Source: Prevotella sp.
GTDB lineage: Bacteria > Bacteroidota > Bacteroidia > Bacteroidales > Bacteroidaceae
Assembly: GCA_017475265.1 (NCBI GenBank)
Contig: JAFVFY010000041.1
Coordinates: forward strand, 1-38,308
Direction of reading: 5' to 3'
DNA length: 38,308 nucleotides
The notes beneath the pieces were generated by a model. The model was not told the origin of the DNA. It searched no databases and worked only from the letters and a program-made list of their open reading frames with translations. Both the position numbers and the translations under genes were made by a program. Positions 8,301-17,205 of this stretch are shown piece after piece (position 1 is the first letter of the stretch; each line of letters opens with the position of its first letter).

Positions 8301-8493
8301 GCACGATGACGCTCTTTTGAACCGTCTCGGCATTGGCACCAGTATATGATGCAATGATGCGCACAGTGGGCGGTGCTATCTCTGGAAACTGCTCCAATGC
8401 CAGCTGGCTCAGCCCAATGATGCCTACCAGCACCATCAGTACCGAAATCACTCCAGAAAGGATAGGTCTATCTATAAAAGTTCTAACGTTCAT
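5395..8493 (-). CDS. RND efflux transporter, HAE1/AcrB type
   Basis: 1032 residues, normal for AcrB/MexB-type pumps. It starts MNVRTFIDRPILSGVIS, has the first membrane helix at about 10-30, the two large periplasmic loops, and the central helix bundle with GTVVDDAIVVVEAV (TM4 proton-relay aspartates, near residue 405). The C-terminal bundle includes LIGLLSKTAILLTEYA. HAE1 family members use proton motive force to export hydrophobic and amphiphilic drugs, with a periplasmic adaptor and an outer-membrane factor. The adaptor gene is 49 bp upstream; no outer-membrane factor is encoded in this operon, so it would have to borrow one (for example the one at 34944). The neighbouring 51-bp gap contains four ATAACG repeats. 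Confidence 0.95.
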   Translation of the reverse strand: MNVRTFIDRPILSGVISVLMVLVGIIGLSQLALEQFPEIAPPTVRIIASYTGANAETVQKSVIVPLEEAINGVEGMMYMTSSASNNGTASIGIFFRQGTDPNMAMVNVQNRAATVQGRLPSDVVKSGLTVRKRQTSNIKQIAVYSPDSTFDRAFLANYTKINIEPRLSRIPGVGEVNVMGADYSMRIWLDPLKMARYGLTPSDVTQVLNEQNVEVATGTLGAESQNTFQYVLKYRGRYEEEQEYENLVIRSLPDGDVLRIGDIARVELGSQNYNIIGETNGSPGVNISINQVAGSNANEIIKEIDREVEEIRGSLPPGIVIEDLESKKDFLDASIASVVETLLEALLLVILVVWLFLGSWRATIIPAIAIVVSLIATLAVIYAIGFSLNMLTLFALVLVIGTVVDDAIVVVEAVQARLESKEGTTDAKQMTEEAMHNITSALITTTLVFMAVFVPVCFIGGVTGTFYTQFGLTMAIAVAISLFNALTLSPAMSAIIMRDSKLNRFQAGFNRFFMAFSGKYKHAVSGFTHRKYLAGILVVVAIVALGWMMRTTRTGLVPNEDMGTVFINVQASPGSSLQQTYGILKEVEARIKDIPQVRIYSLIAGNSNSFEQSSSNGNFTLKLKKWNERKGKGDDDQSVVQEIYRRTADIANAKIQVNTQNMLPGFGRINGFELHVQDKHGGTIQELYDYTNRLIAALNERPEISRAFTNFSLKYPQYRVEVDAALCKRRGVSPSDVLSALSGYVGGNYASNFVRFTKLYRVMVQASPEYRLDTESLNNIFVRNNQGEMSPIGQYLTLTRVYGSETLSRFNLFPSIQVGGTAAEGYSSGQAINTIREVAAEVLPEGYGYEFGGMTREEASSQNTTALVFVICIIFIYLILCALYESLFIPLAVILSVPFGLAGSFLFAHLWGLENNIYMQTGLIMLIGLLSKTAILLTEYATTRRRQGLGIVEAALDAAAVRLRPILMTSMTMVFGLLPLALATGVGANGNHSLGVGTIGGMVIGTIALLFIVPVLFVIFQTIEEKVKRRSS

Positions 8494-8542
8494 TCTGATC
8501 CTTTTCGTTATAACGTTATAACGTGATTACGACATAACGACT

Positions 8543-9646
8543 TTATTTCTTGATTTCAATTCCCTCCTTGAGCAATCCGGCACCCTCGGCGATGATAGTG
8601 TCACCCTCACTAATGCCGTCCTCCACGATGTACTCGTGACCGTTGTTCTGCGGGAACAGCGTGATAGGAGTAGCCTTCGTCTTGCCGTTGACCACGCGAT
8701 AGACGAACATGCGATTCTGCAACTCGTAGGTGGCCTCCTGCGGAATGACAATGCAATCCGAGCGATGCGTGGGCACCACCACCGTAGCACTACCGCCGTT
8801 ATGCAGCAAATGACCATTGTTAGGGAATGTAGCACGCAGCGTGACAGCACCCGTCTGGACATCGACGGTTCCGCTGATGGCACTGATACGTCCCGTTTCC
8901 TCGTACTCTTTGCCGTTGCTCAGTCGAAGAGACACCTCGGGGGCTTCTTTGATGAACGTCTCAATGGAACCGTATTGACCGATAAGGTCGAGGGTTTGAT
9001 TCTCGCTTATGCTGAAATAGACATACATCTCTGTGTCGTCGGCCACCGTCACCAGCGGCTCACTGATGTTGCTGCTGACGAGCGAGCCTACATGCCAGGG
9101 AATCATCGATGCCACACCGCTGACGGGGCTCTTCACCTCCGTATACGAAAGATTGTTGCGGGCGTTCACCTCTTGTGCCTTTGCCTGTGCCAATGCCGCC
9201 TCAGCCTCTAAAAGGGCGTTGCGTTTCGTCTCTACTGAGAAATCGCTCACGACGTTGCCATCCTTCAGTTGTGTCTCGTTCTCAAAGTTCATCCGCGCCG
9301 TCGCCAACCGTGCCTCCGCACTCTTGCGTGTTGCCTCTGCGACCTCCAGGGCAGCACGATAAGGCACTTGGTCGATGATGAACAGTGTCTGCCCTTTGTG
9401 CACGGCCTCGCCTTCGCCAGTCAGGATACGTGTGATGCAGCCCGATACCTGTGGGCGCACCTCCACAATCTGACGACCCGTAAGCCGAGCACTATAGTGG
9501 CGCTCAAGCGTCATGTCCTTCCGCCCAACCACCATCGTTTGGTACTGCGCTGCATCGTTTGCTTTGGGCTTTTCCTCACCACACGAAAACAACAGCAGTT
9601 CAACAAATGATGCGAGAATGACAACGAAGTATCTCCTAAGTCTCAT
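8543..9646 (-). CDS. RND periplasmic adaptor lipoprotein (MFP family, AcrA/MexA type)
   Basis: 367 residues with a lipobox LLFSC (acylated Cys22). The half-lipoyl motifs VRPQVSGCITRIL and KGQTLFIIDQVPY flank the alpha-helical hairpin (about 85-150), followed by NLSYTEVKSPVSGVASM and the beta-barrel/membrane-proximal domains. It bridges pump and outer-membrane factor in the periplasm. It is transcribed with the pump directly downstream. It lies 40 bp after the GH53 fusion gene, so it is likely read from that gene's promoter; no separate -7 box was recognised. Confidence 0.93.
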   Translation of the reverse strand: MRLRRYFVVILASFVELLLFSCGEEKPKANDAAQYQTMVVGRKDMTLERHYSARLTGRQIVEVRPQVSGCITRILTGEGEAVHKGQTLFIIDQVPYRAALEVAEATRKSAEARLATARMNFENETQLKDGNVVSDFSVETKRNALLEAEAALAQAKAQEVNARNNLSYTEVKSPVSGVASMIPWHVGSLVSSNISEPLVTVADDTEMYVYFSISENQTLDLIGQYGSIETFIKEAPEVSLRLSNGKEYEETGRISAISGTVDVQTGAVTLRATFPNNGHLLHNGGSATVVVPTHRSDCIVIPQEATYELQNRMFVYRVVNGKTKATPITLFPQNNGHEYIVEDGISEGDTIIAEGAGLLKEGIEIKK

Positions 9647-9686
9647 GTTTAGTTATTGGTTTAATGATTCTTTATATATAAAATGA

Positions 9687-11768
9687 TTACTGCACAACCA
9701 CTTTTCTGCCCTGAACGATGTAGATACCCTTGGGTAGCTGGTGGTAGTTTGTGATGCGACGGCCGGTAATAGTGTAGATATGTGGGGATTGCAAATCCCC
9801 TCCAACAGAGGACTGCAAATCCTCTCCAACCACTGTCACCTCTTTGATGCCATCGGCCCATTCCTCAGAATGACGGAGGCCGAGGAAGGCATCAAGGGCG
9901 ATGGAGGGTTTTCGTGTGAGAGGGTTCCAGGCACCCATGTCATAGTCATCGGCCAGTTCTGGCTCCCAATAGTACAAGCCAGAGGCACCTGCATCCATTA
10001 ACAGTTGTAGGAAGTCACACAGCCATTGGTTAGCCTCCAACGCACGGTCGTTATAGTAGCCTGTCTCAACGATGAGCACGGGCTTGCCGTAGCGCTCCTT
10101 CAGCGTCCTGACATTCTGTGCCACCTTCTTGATAAGTGAGTCGGGGGACAGTTTCGATGCCTTCACATGCACGGAGAGACCGATGGCATCCCATCTGGCT
10201 CCGGCCACCTGAAGTGTGTCGAAATAGTCGGTGAGCCACTGCGTGTCCACACATTCGCTGACGTGGATAACGGTCTTCACCTCTGGGTTGATGCCCTTGA
10301 TGGTATCGTGGGCAGCGTTGATGAAGCTCACGAAAGCAGGGGTTTGTCGGCCCTCTTCCCATAGGAAGCCGCCGTCCACCTCATTGCCTATCTGCACCCA
10401 GCGCAGCTTGCCCGTAGAATTAAAGCTCTTCACGGTTCTGCCCGTATACTTGGCGACGTCGGCGACGAGCATTTCTGCTGTATGCGATGCCCATAAGCTC
10501 GATTTGACATTGTCGCCCCACCAGTCGCAATAGTGCATGTCGAGCATGATGTTCAAATCCTGGTCCTTGGCTGCGTTGGCCAGTGCCTTAGCGTAAGAGG
10601 TGTTGAAGTCGGAGGGCGTAGGACTGACCAGCACACGCAGACGGACGCTGTTGATGCCCTGCTCTTTCAGGATAGACATGAACTCCTTCTTCTGTCCTTC
10701 ACGGTTGTAGAACACCTTTTTCTGCTGGGTCTCTAGCGTCAGCGAACTGACATCGGCACCAAAGTCGAAGATACCTTCGGCCTCATCACGGTTGAACACG
10801 TTGTTGGTGACTGTCTCAATATCGGTGAACGGACCATCGTAGTTCATCTCTTCCTCCGAGAAGTTGCGTGTCTTCACCGTCCAGTTACTGGAGAAGCCTT
10901 TGAGGTCGGGCTTCAGGAAGATACGAGCGTTCTGCTTGTAGCCCTTCAGGTGCCAGTCCATCCATTTTAAGGCGAGCTTTCCGAACTGGCCGCCATATTG
11001 GTCCCAATAGGTGCCACCATGCCCGGCATCCGACAGGTCGGCCCATGCCACCTGCTTCTTCACTTTGCCGAAGTCGGTCTTGGCGTTATCGTAGGCCACA
11101 TCACCTGTTCCTCCTGTCATATAGATGATAGGACAGTGGAGCGAGTTCAGCGACTGTGGCGAGGCACCACCCATTGACATGCCACCCATACCGGCGTTCA
11201 TGATGAGCAGCGTCTTTACACGTGAGTTGGCACAGTTGGCGATGGCCTGTGCACCACCACAGGAATGGCCAGAGAGGGCGATGTTATTCAAATCGATGGC
11301 ATGATAGTAGTCGCTGGTGGCCAATTTCTCCTGCTTCAACAGCCAGCTGATGGCCGTGCCGACCATCTTCTCGTCGGAACCGCCGTCGTCGCGCTCGTCG
11401 TCCGTCATCTCGAAAGCGCCGATACCCACTACGACATAGCCATGCGAGGCCATCTCGTTGAGCATACGCTCATAGCCGATTGACGAGCCCGAGCAGGCAC
11501 CGTTACACCAGATGAGAATGGGTAGCGGACCTTCACGACGGGCAGCATACTGCACGTTGCGGGGACGGTAGACGGTGAAGTCGGGCAATGACTTCTCGCT
11601 GACGATGATAGCGCGGTAGCGTCCGCTTCCACCATTGTCCACTTCCTTCTGACGGGCTACTTGGTCGTTGATGGTCTCAGTGTCAGCACCAAAGGCTGTC
11701 ATGGGCACCATGGTCAGCACTACGAAAGATAAAAGTGCTGCGATTCGTTCAAATGGTTTCAGTTTCAT
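9687..11768 (-). CDS. Secreted fusion: alpha/beta-hydrolase (esterase-like) + GH53 endo-galactanase + T9SS-like tail
   Basis: 693 residues. Residues 1-27 are a signal peptide (MTAFGA, then DTET). About 45-290 is an alpha/beta-hydrolase of the dienelactone-hydrolase/chlorophyllase type: oxyanion region WCNGACSG, nucleophile elbow GHSCGG (S169), and likely D223 and H250. About 330-635 is a GH53-like barrel: RLRVLVSPTP, LDMHYCDWWGD, acid/base E463 in QIGNEVDGGFLW, nucleophile E568 in LIVETGYY, and YYWEPE. The C-terminus IYTITGRRI...LPKGIYIVQGRKVVVQ resembles the T9SS sorting tail common in Prevotella. GH53 cleaves beta-1,4-galactan of pectin; the esterase could remove acyl groups from the same polymer (inference). 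The linker at 649-661 is encoded by palindromic repeats. The gene leads the first RND operon, an odd pairing. Confidence 0.88.
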   Translation of the reverse strand: MKLKPFERIAALLSFVVLTMVPMTAFGADTETINDQVARQKEVDNGGSGRYRAIIVSEKSLPDFTVYRPRNVQYAARREGPLPILIWCNGACSGSSIGYERMLNEMASHGYVVVGIGAFEMTDDERDDGGSDEKMVGTAISWLLKQEKLATSDYYHAIDLNNIALSGHSCGGAQAIANCANSRVKTLLIMNAGMGGMSMGGASPQSLNSLHCPIIYMTGGTGDVAYDNAKTDFGKVKKQVAWADLSDAGHGGTYWDQYGGQFGKLALKWMDWHLKGYKQNARIFLKPDLKGFSSNWTVKTRNFSEEEMNYDGPFTDIETVTNNVFNRDEAEGIFDFGADVSSLTLETQQKKVFYNREGQKKEFMSILKEQGINSVRLRVLVSPTPSDFNTSYAKALANAAKDQDLNIMLDMHYCDWWGDNVKSSLWASHTAEMLVADVAKYTGRTVKSFNSTGKLRWVQIGNEVDGGFLWEEGRQTPAFVSFINAAHDTIKGINPEVKTVIHVSECVDTQWLTDYFDTLQVAGARWDAIGLSVHVKASKLSPDSLIKKVAQNVRTLKERYGKPVLIVETGYYNDRALEANQWLCDFLQLLMDAGASGLYYWEPELADDYDMGAWNPLTRKPSIALDAFLGLRHSEEWADGIKEVTVVGEDLQSSVGGDLQSPHIYTITGRRITNYHQLPKGIYIVQGRKVVVQ
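9784..9825. repeat. Two tandem palindromic units inside the GH53 gene
   Basis: GGGGATT-GCA-AATCCCC (9784-9800) and AGAGGACT-GCA-AATCCTCT (9807-9825), each followed by TCCAAC. They belong to the same palindrome family as those at 27097-27207 and 38126-38188. Here they are in frame and encode the repeated DLQS linker between catalytic and sorting domains. Confidence 0.75.
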
Positions 11769-11818
11769 AACTCGTTGATTATATCAACCTGACGATAAGT
11801 GATTTCGCAATAATGCTG

Positions 11819-11826
11819 CAAAGATA
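11819..11826 (-). promoter_or_regulatory. -7 box of the GH53-RND operon
   Basis: TATCTTTG on the minus strand, 50 bp upstream of the fusion gene start, in an AT-rich intergenic region. Confidence 0.6.
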
Positions 11827-11946
11827 GACATATTTTTCAATTCTACCAAAAAAATTCTCAAAACTTGCTCACATTATTCTCAAAACAGTTAATAAATATT
11901 GTTCATTCCTATTTGAACGGCCAAAGAAATCGGTAAAATAATAAAA

Positions 11947-11981
11947 GCGGCAGCCGTGAGAAACTTGCTCACGGCTGCCGC
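11947..11981 (-). terminator. groESL operon terminator
   Basis: A perfect 14-bp GC-rich stem (GCGGCAGCCGTGAG and its complement) with a 7-nt loop is followed on the minus strand by TTTTATTATTTT. It starts 25 bp after the groEL stop. Confidence 0.9.
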
Positions 11982-12006
11982 AAATAAGGTATTTAGTGGT
12001 TTGCTA

Positions 12007-13759
<1,753 letters not shown>

Positions 13760-14029
13760 TTAACAGATAACGGCCAGCACATCTGATTGGCGCATCATGA
13801 GGAACTTCTCGCCATCGAGTTCAATCTCGGTGCCGCTGTACTTGCCATAGAGCACCTGGTCGCCCTCCTTGAGAATCATCTCTTCGTCCTTGGTTCCTTT
13901 ACCTACGGCCTTGATGGTGCCGCGAAGTGGTTTCTCCTTGGCGGTGTCAGGAATGATAATGCCGCCTACTTTCTCTTCAGCCGGTGCGGGGAGAACGAGC
14001 ACGCGGTCTGCTAGTGGTTTGATAGTCAT
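13760..14029 (-). CDS. groES: Co-chaperonin GroES (Hsp10)
   Basis: 89 residues, the usual length. It starts [28 protein letters not shown], with the mobile loop near residues 17-32, and continues [33 protein letters not shown]. It caps the GroEL ring. It is the first gene of the operon. Upstream lies a long AT-rich leader and, about 120 bp away, the palindrome TGACATTTTGTCA, a candidate control site; no CIRCE element was found. Confidence 0.98.
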   Translation of the reverse strand: MTIKPLADRVLVLPAPAEEKVGGIIIPDTAKEKPLRGTIKAVGKGTKDEEMILKEGDQVLYGKYSGTEIELDGEKFLMMRQSDVLAVIC

Positions 14030-14151
14030 AGTGTTTGTTTTTTTTATTATTGTAAATAAATTAATTGTGTTTCAGTTTGAGCTTATGAGCCGTCTGAGGC
14101 TTATAATGGCTCACCGATGGTTTTGCGAAAAGCGTGCCAAAACACTATGAC

Positions 14152-14164
14152 TGACATTTTGTCA
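14152..14164. promoter_or_regulatory. Palindrome TGACATTTTGTCA upstream of groES
   Basis: Perfect 5-bp arms with a TTT centre, in the 246-bp region between groES (leftward) and the DUF4923 gene (rightward). It may be a regulator site for the heat-shock operon or simply chance in AT-rich DNA. Confidence 0.3.
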
Positions 14165-14236
14165 CTAAAAGGAGATAATTTTGCCCTTTTTTACATTTTT
14201 TGTGGGCTTGGATGTTTTTGTTCCAAGAATTATGAC

Positions 14237-14244
14237 TACCTTTG
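14237..14244 (+). promoter_or_regulatory. -7 box of the DUF4923 gene
   Basis: TACCTTTG, 31 bp before the ATG at 14276, with a TTTG element 16 bp further upstream (shorter than the usual 19-20 bp). Confidence 0.6.
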
Positions 14245-14275
14245 CCGAATAAAAATACCAACAAACCAATAACTT

Positions 14276-14887
14276 ATGAAAAAGAAAACATTAATCTTTA
14301 TGGCAACCGTCGTACTGGTGCTCAGCGGTTGCATGTCCGGCCAGTCGGGCCTGAGCGGCATCTTAGGCACCGTTACCAACGGCGAGACCATCGGTAATGT
14401 CATCACTAGCGTTCTGGGTTTGACTAAGGTGACCCAGCGTGACATCCTCGGCACGTGGAAATACTATCAGCCAGGCTGCGCCTTCACTAGCGAACAGTTA
14501 TTGAAGAAGGCTGGCGGCGAAGTGGTGGCTGCCGAAATCAAGACAAAGGTGAAGCCCTACTACGATAAGGCCGGTGTGAGCTCGTCGAATACGCAGATTA
14601 CTTTCAGCGAGGATGGAAAGTTCAGCGCCATCGTTGCTGGAAAGCAATTCAGCGGCACCTATACCTACGACGAGGCATCGGCAAAAATCAGCATGAAGAC
14701 GTTATTGTTCACCGTAAACTGCTATGCCAAGAAGAACGCCGGCAGCATGGGATTCCTTTTCGAGGCATCGAAGCTCCTCAACGTCCTTCAGATGTTGTCG
14801 GCCTTGAGTGGCAGTAGTGACCTGAGTGCCATCGGCGACCTGGCTAAGCAGTACGACGGAGTGCGCATAGGATTCGACATGAAGTAA
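14276..14887 (+). CDS. DUF4923 family lipoprotein
   Basis: 203 residues with a lipoprotein signal peptide ending LSGC (Cys19). The body has a lipocalin-like feel: the DILGTWKYYQPGCAF opening, then KISMKTLLFTVNCYAKK, resembling the Bacteroidetes DUF4923 family in which a small beta-barrel is exported to the membrane. Its role is unknown. It is monocistronic: own promoter upstream and opposing minus-strand genes downstream. Confidence 0.8.
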   Translation: MKKKTLIFMATVVLVLSGCMSGQSGLSGILGTVTNGETIGNVITSVLGLTKVTQRDILGTWKYYQPGCAFTSEQLLKKAGGEVVAAEIKTKVKPYYDKAGVSSSNTQITFSEDGKFSAIVAGKQFSGTYTYDEASAKISMKTLLFTVNCYAKKNAGSMGFLFEASKLLNVLQMLSALSGSSDLSAIGDLAKQYDGVRIGFDMK

Positions 14888-14944
14888 AAAATGTCGGACA
14901 TGCCGTAGGTATGTCGAAATGGCTGTCAAGTAACGCCGATGCTC

Positions 14945-15124
14945 CTAGGGGTTGTACAGGTCCTTACAGTAGAAGTTCATGATGTCTTCCAGCATGTGCC
15001 GGGCCTCCACGGCAGGACTGCCGGGATCCAGTCGCTCGGCCTCCAGATAGCTGTTGATAGCCTCGTGGAAGAGGCCCTGCCGGCGATGCTCATTGCCCTG
15101 CCGGTATAGTTCGTCTGCGGTCAT
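14945..15124 (-). CDS. Small TPR-like protein coupled to the Fur-family gene
   Basis: 59 residues, starting MTADELYRQGNEHRRQG and ending FYCKDLYNP. The central part (QGNEHRRQGLFHEAINSYLEAERLDPGSPAVEA) fits one TPR repeat with its A-x-x-x-Y and P-x-x-x-x-A spacing. Its ATG overlaps the TGA of the upstream Fur-family gene as ATGA, so translation is probably coupled. Very small single-TPR proteins of this kind are found in Bacteroidales. Function unknown. Confidence 0.75.
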   Translation of the reverse strand: MTADELYRQGNEHRRQGLFHEAINSYLEAERLDPGSPAVEARHMLEDIMNFYCKDLYNP

Positions 15125-15549
15125 CGTTCAATTTTTTTATAACAGTCAGGACAATTGCCTTTGACGACAAACGACACAGAGTGTGGCACGAAACCCTCTG
15201 GCAGCACTATCTCTGGCAGTGGAACATCGTCAAGGCAAAAGGAGCGCTGACAGCTCTCGCAGTAGAAGTGTAGGTGCCCGTCATCGTGATGGCACTGTCC
15301 GTCATCGTGGCACAGTTCATAGTGTACCACGCCGCGTCCGTCGGTGAAGGAGTGTACCACGTCGTGCTCCTGGAAGAGCGTCAGCACACGGAAGATGCTC
15401 GACTTGTCCATCTGAGGCATGATGTCTTCCATGTCTGCCAGGCTCAGAGGACAGCCTTTGGCCACCAACTCCCTGTATACTAGGATGCGGTTGGCCGTGG
15501 CTTTGATACCCTTCAGCTCCAGTCGTCGTGTCGTTTCCGTCGTGTTCAT
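15121..15549 (-). CDS. Fur-family metalloregulator
   Basis: 142 residues. The N-terminal winged helix (RRLELKGIKATANRILVYREL...DKSSIFRVLTLFQEHDVVH) is typical of Fur/Zur/PerR. The C-terminal half has a His-rich loop (CHHDDGHLHFYCESC) and a second Cys pair CPDC, forming the structural zinc site. Which metal or signal it senses cannot be decided from sequence; the HLHFYC-x2-C and CPDC arrangement is shared by Zur- and PerR-like members. It is the first gene of a two-gene unit with the tiny TPR protein and has a -7 box 25 bp upstream. Confidence 0.9.
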   Translation of the reverse strand: MNTTETTRRLELKGIKATANRILVYRELVAKGCPLSLADMEDIMPQMDKSSIFRVLTLFQEHDVVHSFTDGRGVVHYELCHDDGQCHHDDGHLHFYCESCQRSFCLDDVPLPEIVLPEGFVPHSVSFVVKGNCPDCYKKIER

Positions 15550-15574
15550 ACGTATGAGGTCAATATGTGTGCTG

Positions 15575-15582
15575 CAAAGGTA
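15575..15582 (-). promoter_or_regulatory. -7 box of the Fur-family gene
   Basis: TACCTTTG on the minus strand. Upstream of it TTACGGCA occurs twice (15596-15603 and 15650-15657), with TTCCGTAA between them, and ATAATTGTT is mirrored by AACAATTA; these could be autoregulatory sites. Confidence 0.55.
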
Positions 15583-15775
15583 TAAAAAAAACGAGTTACG
15601 GCATAATTGTTTTTTAAAAATATTGTTCCGTAAGTGTCTTTTTTAACAATTACGGCACAAAGAATATGAAGGTCGTGTGTAATATAGCATCATATACGAC
15701 ATGATTGTGACGGAAATACGTGCAAAAGGTCACTAAAGGCCGTTATGTCTCGCAGAGAGCCTAGGGGTAAAGTTA

Positions 15776-15859
15776 AAATACCGTCGGTATTCATTAAAAT
15801 CCCGTCGGTATTTGTTTAAATCCCGTCGGTATTTGATAAAATCGCGTCGGTATTTGATA
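15776..15859. repeat. Four 21-bp iterons upstream of ychF
   Basis: The core CGTCGGTATT starts at 15782, 15803, 15824 and 15845, exactly 21 bp apart, embedded in units of the form AAAATcCCGTCGGTATTTGA. A 21-bp period puts all copies on the same DNA face (two helical turns). No gene is seen in 15550-16029 apart from this array and the flanking promoters. Confidence 0.85.
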
Positions 15860-15991
15860 GTTTTTTTGAATACGACTTACGCTAGATATGAGACCCATAT
15901 ATAGAAACGGCCTATCCCGTCTTTGCGAAGCCTGTAATAAGGCAGTCGCATTTTTTATGGCCAGATTTTATGTTGTTTCGTTTTTTCTTTG

Positions 15992-15999
15992 TACCTTTG
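15992..15999 (+). promoter_or_regulatory. -7 box of ychF
   Basis: TACCTTTG, 30 bp before the ATG at 16030. Confidence 0.65.
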
Positions 16000-16029
16000 C
16001 ACCCGATTATATAAATAATGTAAAGAGAA

Positions 16030-17130
16030 ATGGCATTAAAATGTGGTATAGTGGGCCTTCCCAATGTGGGTAAGAGCACACTCTTTAACTGTCTGTCTAG
16101 TGCCAAGGCACAGGCAGCAAACTTCCCCTTTTGTACGATAGAACCCAACGTGGGCGTCATCACCGTCCCCGACGAGCGGCTAGGCAAACTGGCTGAGCTG
16201 GTGCATCCTGGGCGCATCGTCCCCGCCACTTGTGAGATAGTGGACATCGCCGGATTGGTGAAAGGAGCGTCGAAGGGCGAGGGACTGGGCAACAAGTTCC
16301 TGGGCAACATCCGAGAGACCGATGCTATCATCCATGTGCTGCGCTGCTTCGAGGATGAGAACATCACGCACGTGGATGGCACCATCGACCCCATACGCGA
16401 CAAGGAAATCATCGACACTGAGTTACAATTGAAAGACTTGGAGACCATTGAGGGTCGTCTGGCCAAGACCGAAAAGGCCGCTGCCGCCGGCAACAAGGAC
16501 GCAAAGGTGGAGTTAGGCGTGCTGAAGGCCTACAAGGAGGTGCTCGACCAGGGCAAGAACGCTCGCGTGGTGGAGTTTGAAACGAAGGACGAACAAGACT
16601 GTGCCCGTAACCTTTTCCTGCTCACGGCAAAGCCCGTGCTCTATGTCTGCAACGTGGCAGAAGCTGATGCCAAGAGCGGCAATGACTTTACAAAGAAAGT
16701 GGAGGCACTGGCTGCCGAGGAGGGTGCGGAGATGATGGTCATCGCTGCCAAGACGGAGGAAGACATTGCCGAACTGGAGTCTTACGAGGACAAGCAGATG
16801 TTCCTCGAGGAGCTAGGACTGGAGGAGAGCGGCGTGAACCGCCTCATCAAGAAGGCCTACGCCTTGCTCAACCTTGAGACATTCATCACCGCCGGAGAGA
16901 TGGAGGTGAAGGCCTGGACCTACCGCAAGGGATGGAAAGCCCCACAATGCGCCGGCGTTATCCATACCGACTTTGAAAAAGGTTTTATTCGCGCCGAGGT
17001 TATCAAGTACGACGACTACATAAAGTACGGTTCTGAGGCTGCCGTCAAGGAAGCAGGAAAGATGGGCGTGGAGGGAAAGGACTATGTCGTTCAGGACGGA
17101 GACATCATGCACTTCCGCTTCAACGTCTGA
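16030..17130 (+). CDS. ychF: Redox-regulated ATPase YchF (Obg-like ATPase)
   Basis: 366 residues, normal for the family. The P-loop is GLPNVGKST (residues 8-16), the G2/G3 region NFPFCTIEPNVG and DIAGLVKGASKGEGLGN, followed by the coiled-coil insertion (about 130-165), NVAEADAK near the degenerate G4, and a C-terminal TGS domain ending VQDGDIMHFRFNV. YchF binds ATP rather than GTP and associates with ribosomes; it is linked to stress and antioxidant response in E. coli. Monocistronic-looking, with the prfB promoter downstream. Confidence 0.98.
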   Translation: MALKCGIVGLPNVGKSTLFNCLSSAKAQAANFPFCTIEPNVGVITVPDERLGKLAELVHPGRIVPATCEIVDIAGLVKGASKGEGLGNKFLGNIRETDAIIHVLRCFEDENITHVDGTIDPIRDKEIIDTELQLKDLETIEGRLAKTEKAAAAGNKDAKVELGVLKAYKEVLDQGKNARVVEFETKDEQDCARNLFLLTAKPVLYVCNVAEADAKSGNDFTKKVEALAAEEGAEMMVIAAKTEEDIAELESYEDKQMFLEELGLEESGVNRLIKKAYALLNLETFITAGEMEVKAWTYRKGWKAPQCAGVIHTDFEKGFIRAEVIKYDDYIKYGSEAAVKEAGKMGVEGKDYVVQDGDIMHFRFNV

Positions 17131-17167
17131 AGATGTGTAAAAGAAATATAAGTTTTTCCTTTTATTA

Positions 17168-17198
17168 TTTGTGTTTTCGCAAAGAATGATTAATTTTG
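17168..17198 (+). promoter_or_regulatory. Promoter of the prfB operon
   Basis: TTTG (17168-17171) and TAATTTTG (17191-17198) with a 19-bp spacer; the -7 box ends 7 bp before the prfB ATG, so the leader would be very short or absent. Confidence 0.65.
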
Positions 17199-17205
17199 CA
17201 GCCGA

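Noticed and set aside
14030-14275. CIRCE element for groESL
   Set aside because: The TTAGCACTC/GAGTGCTAA arms were not found; only the shorter TGACATTTTGTCA palindrome is present.
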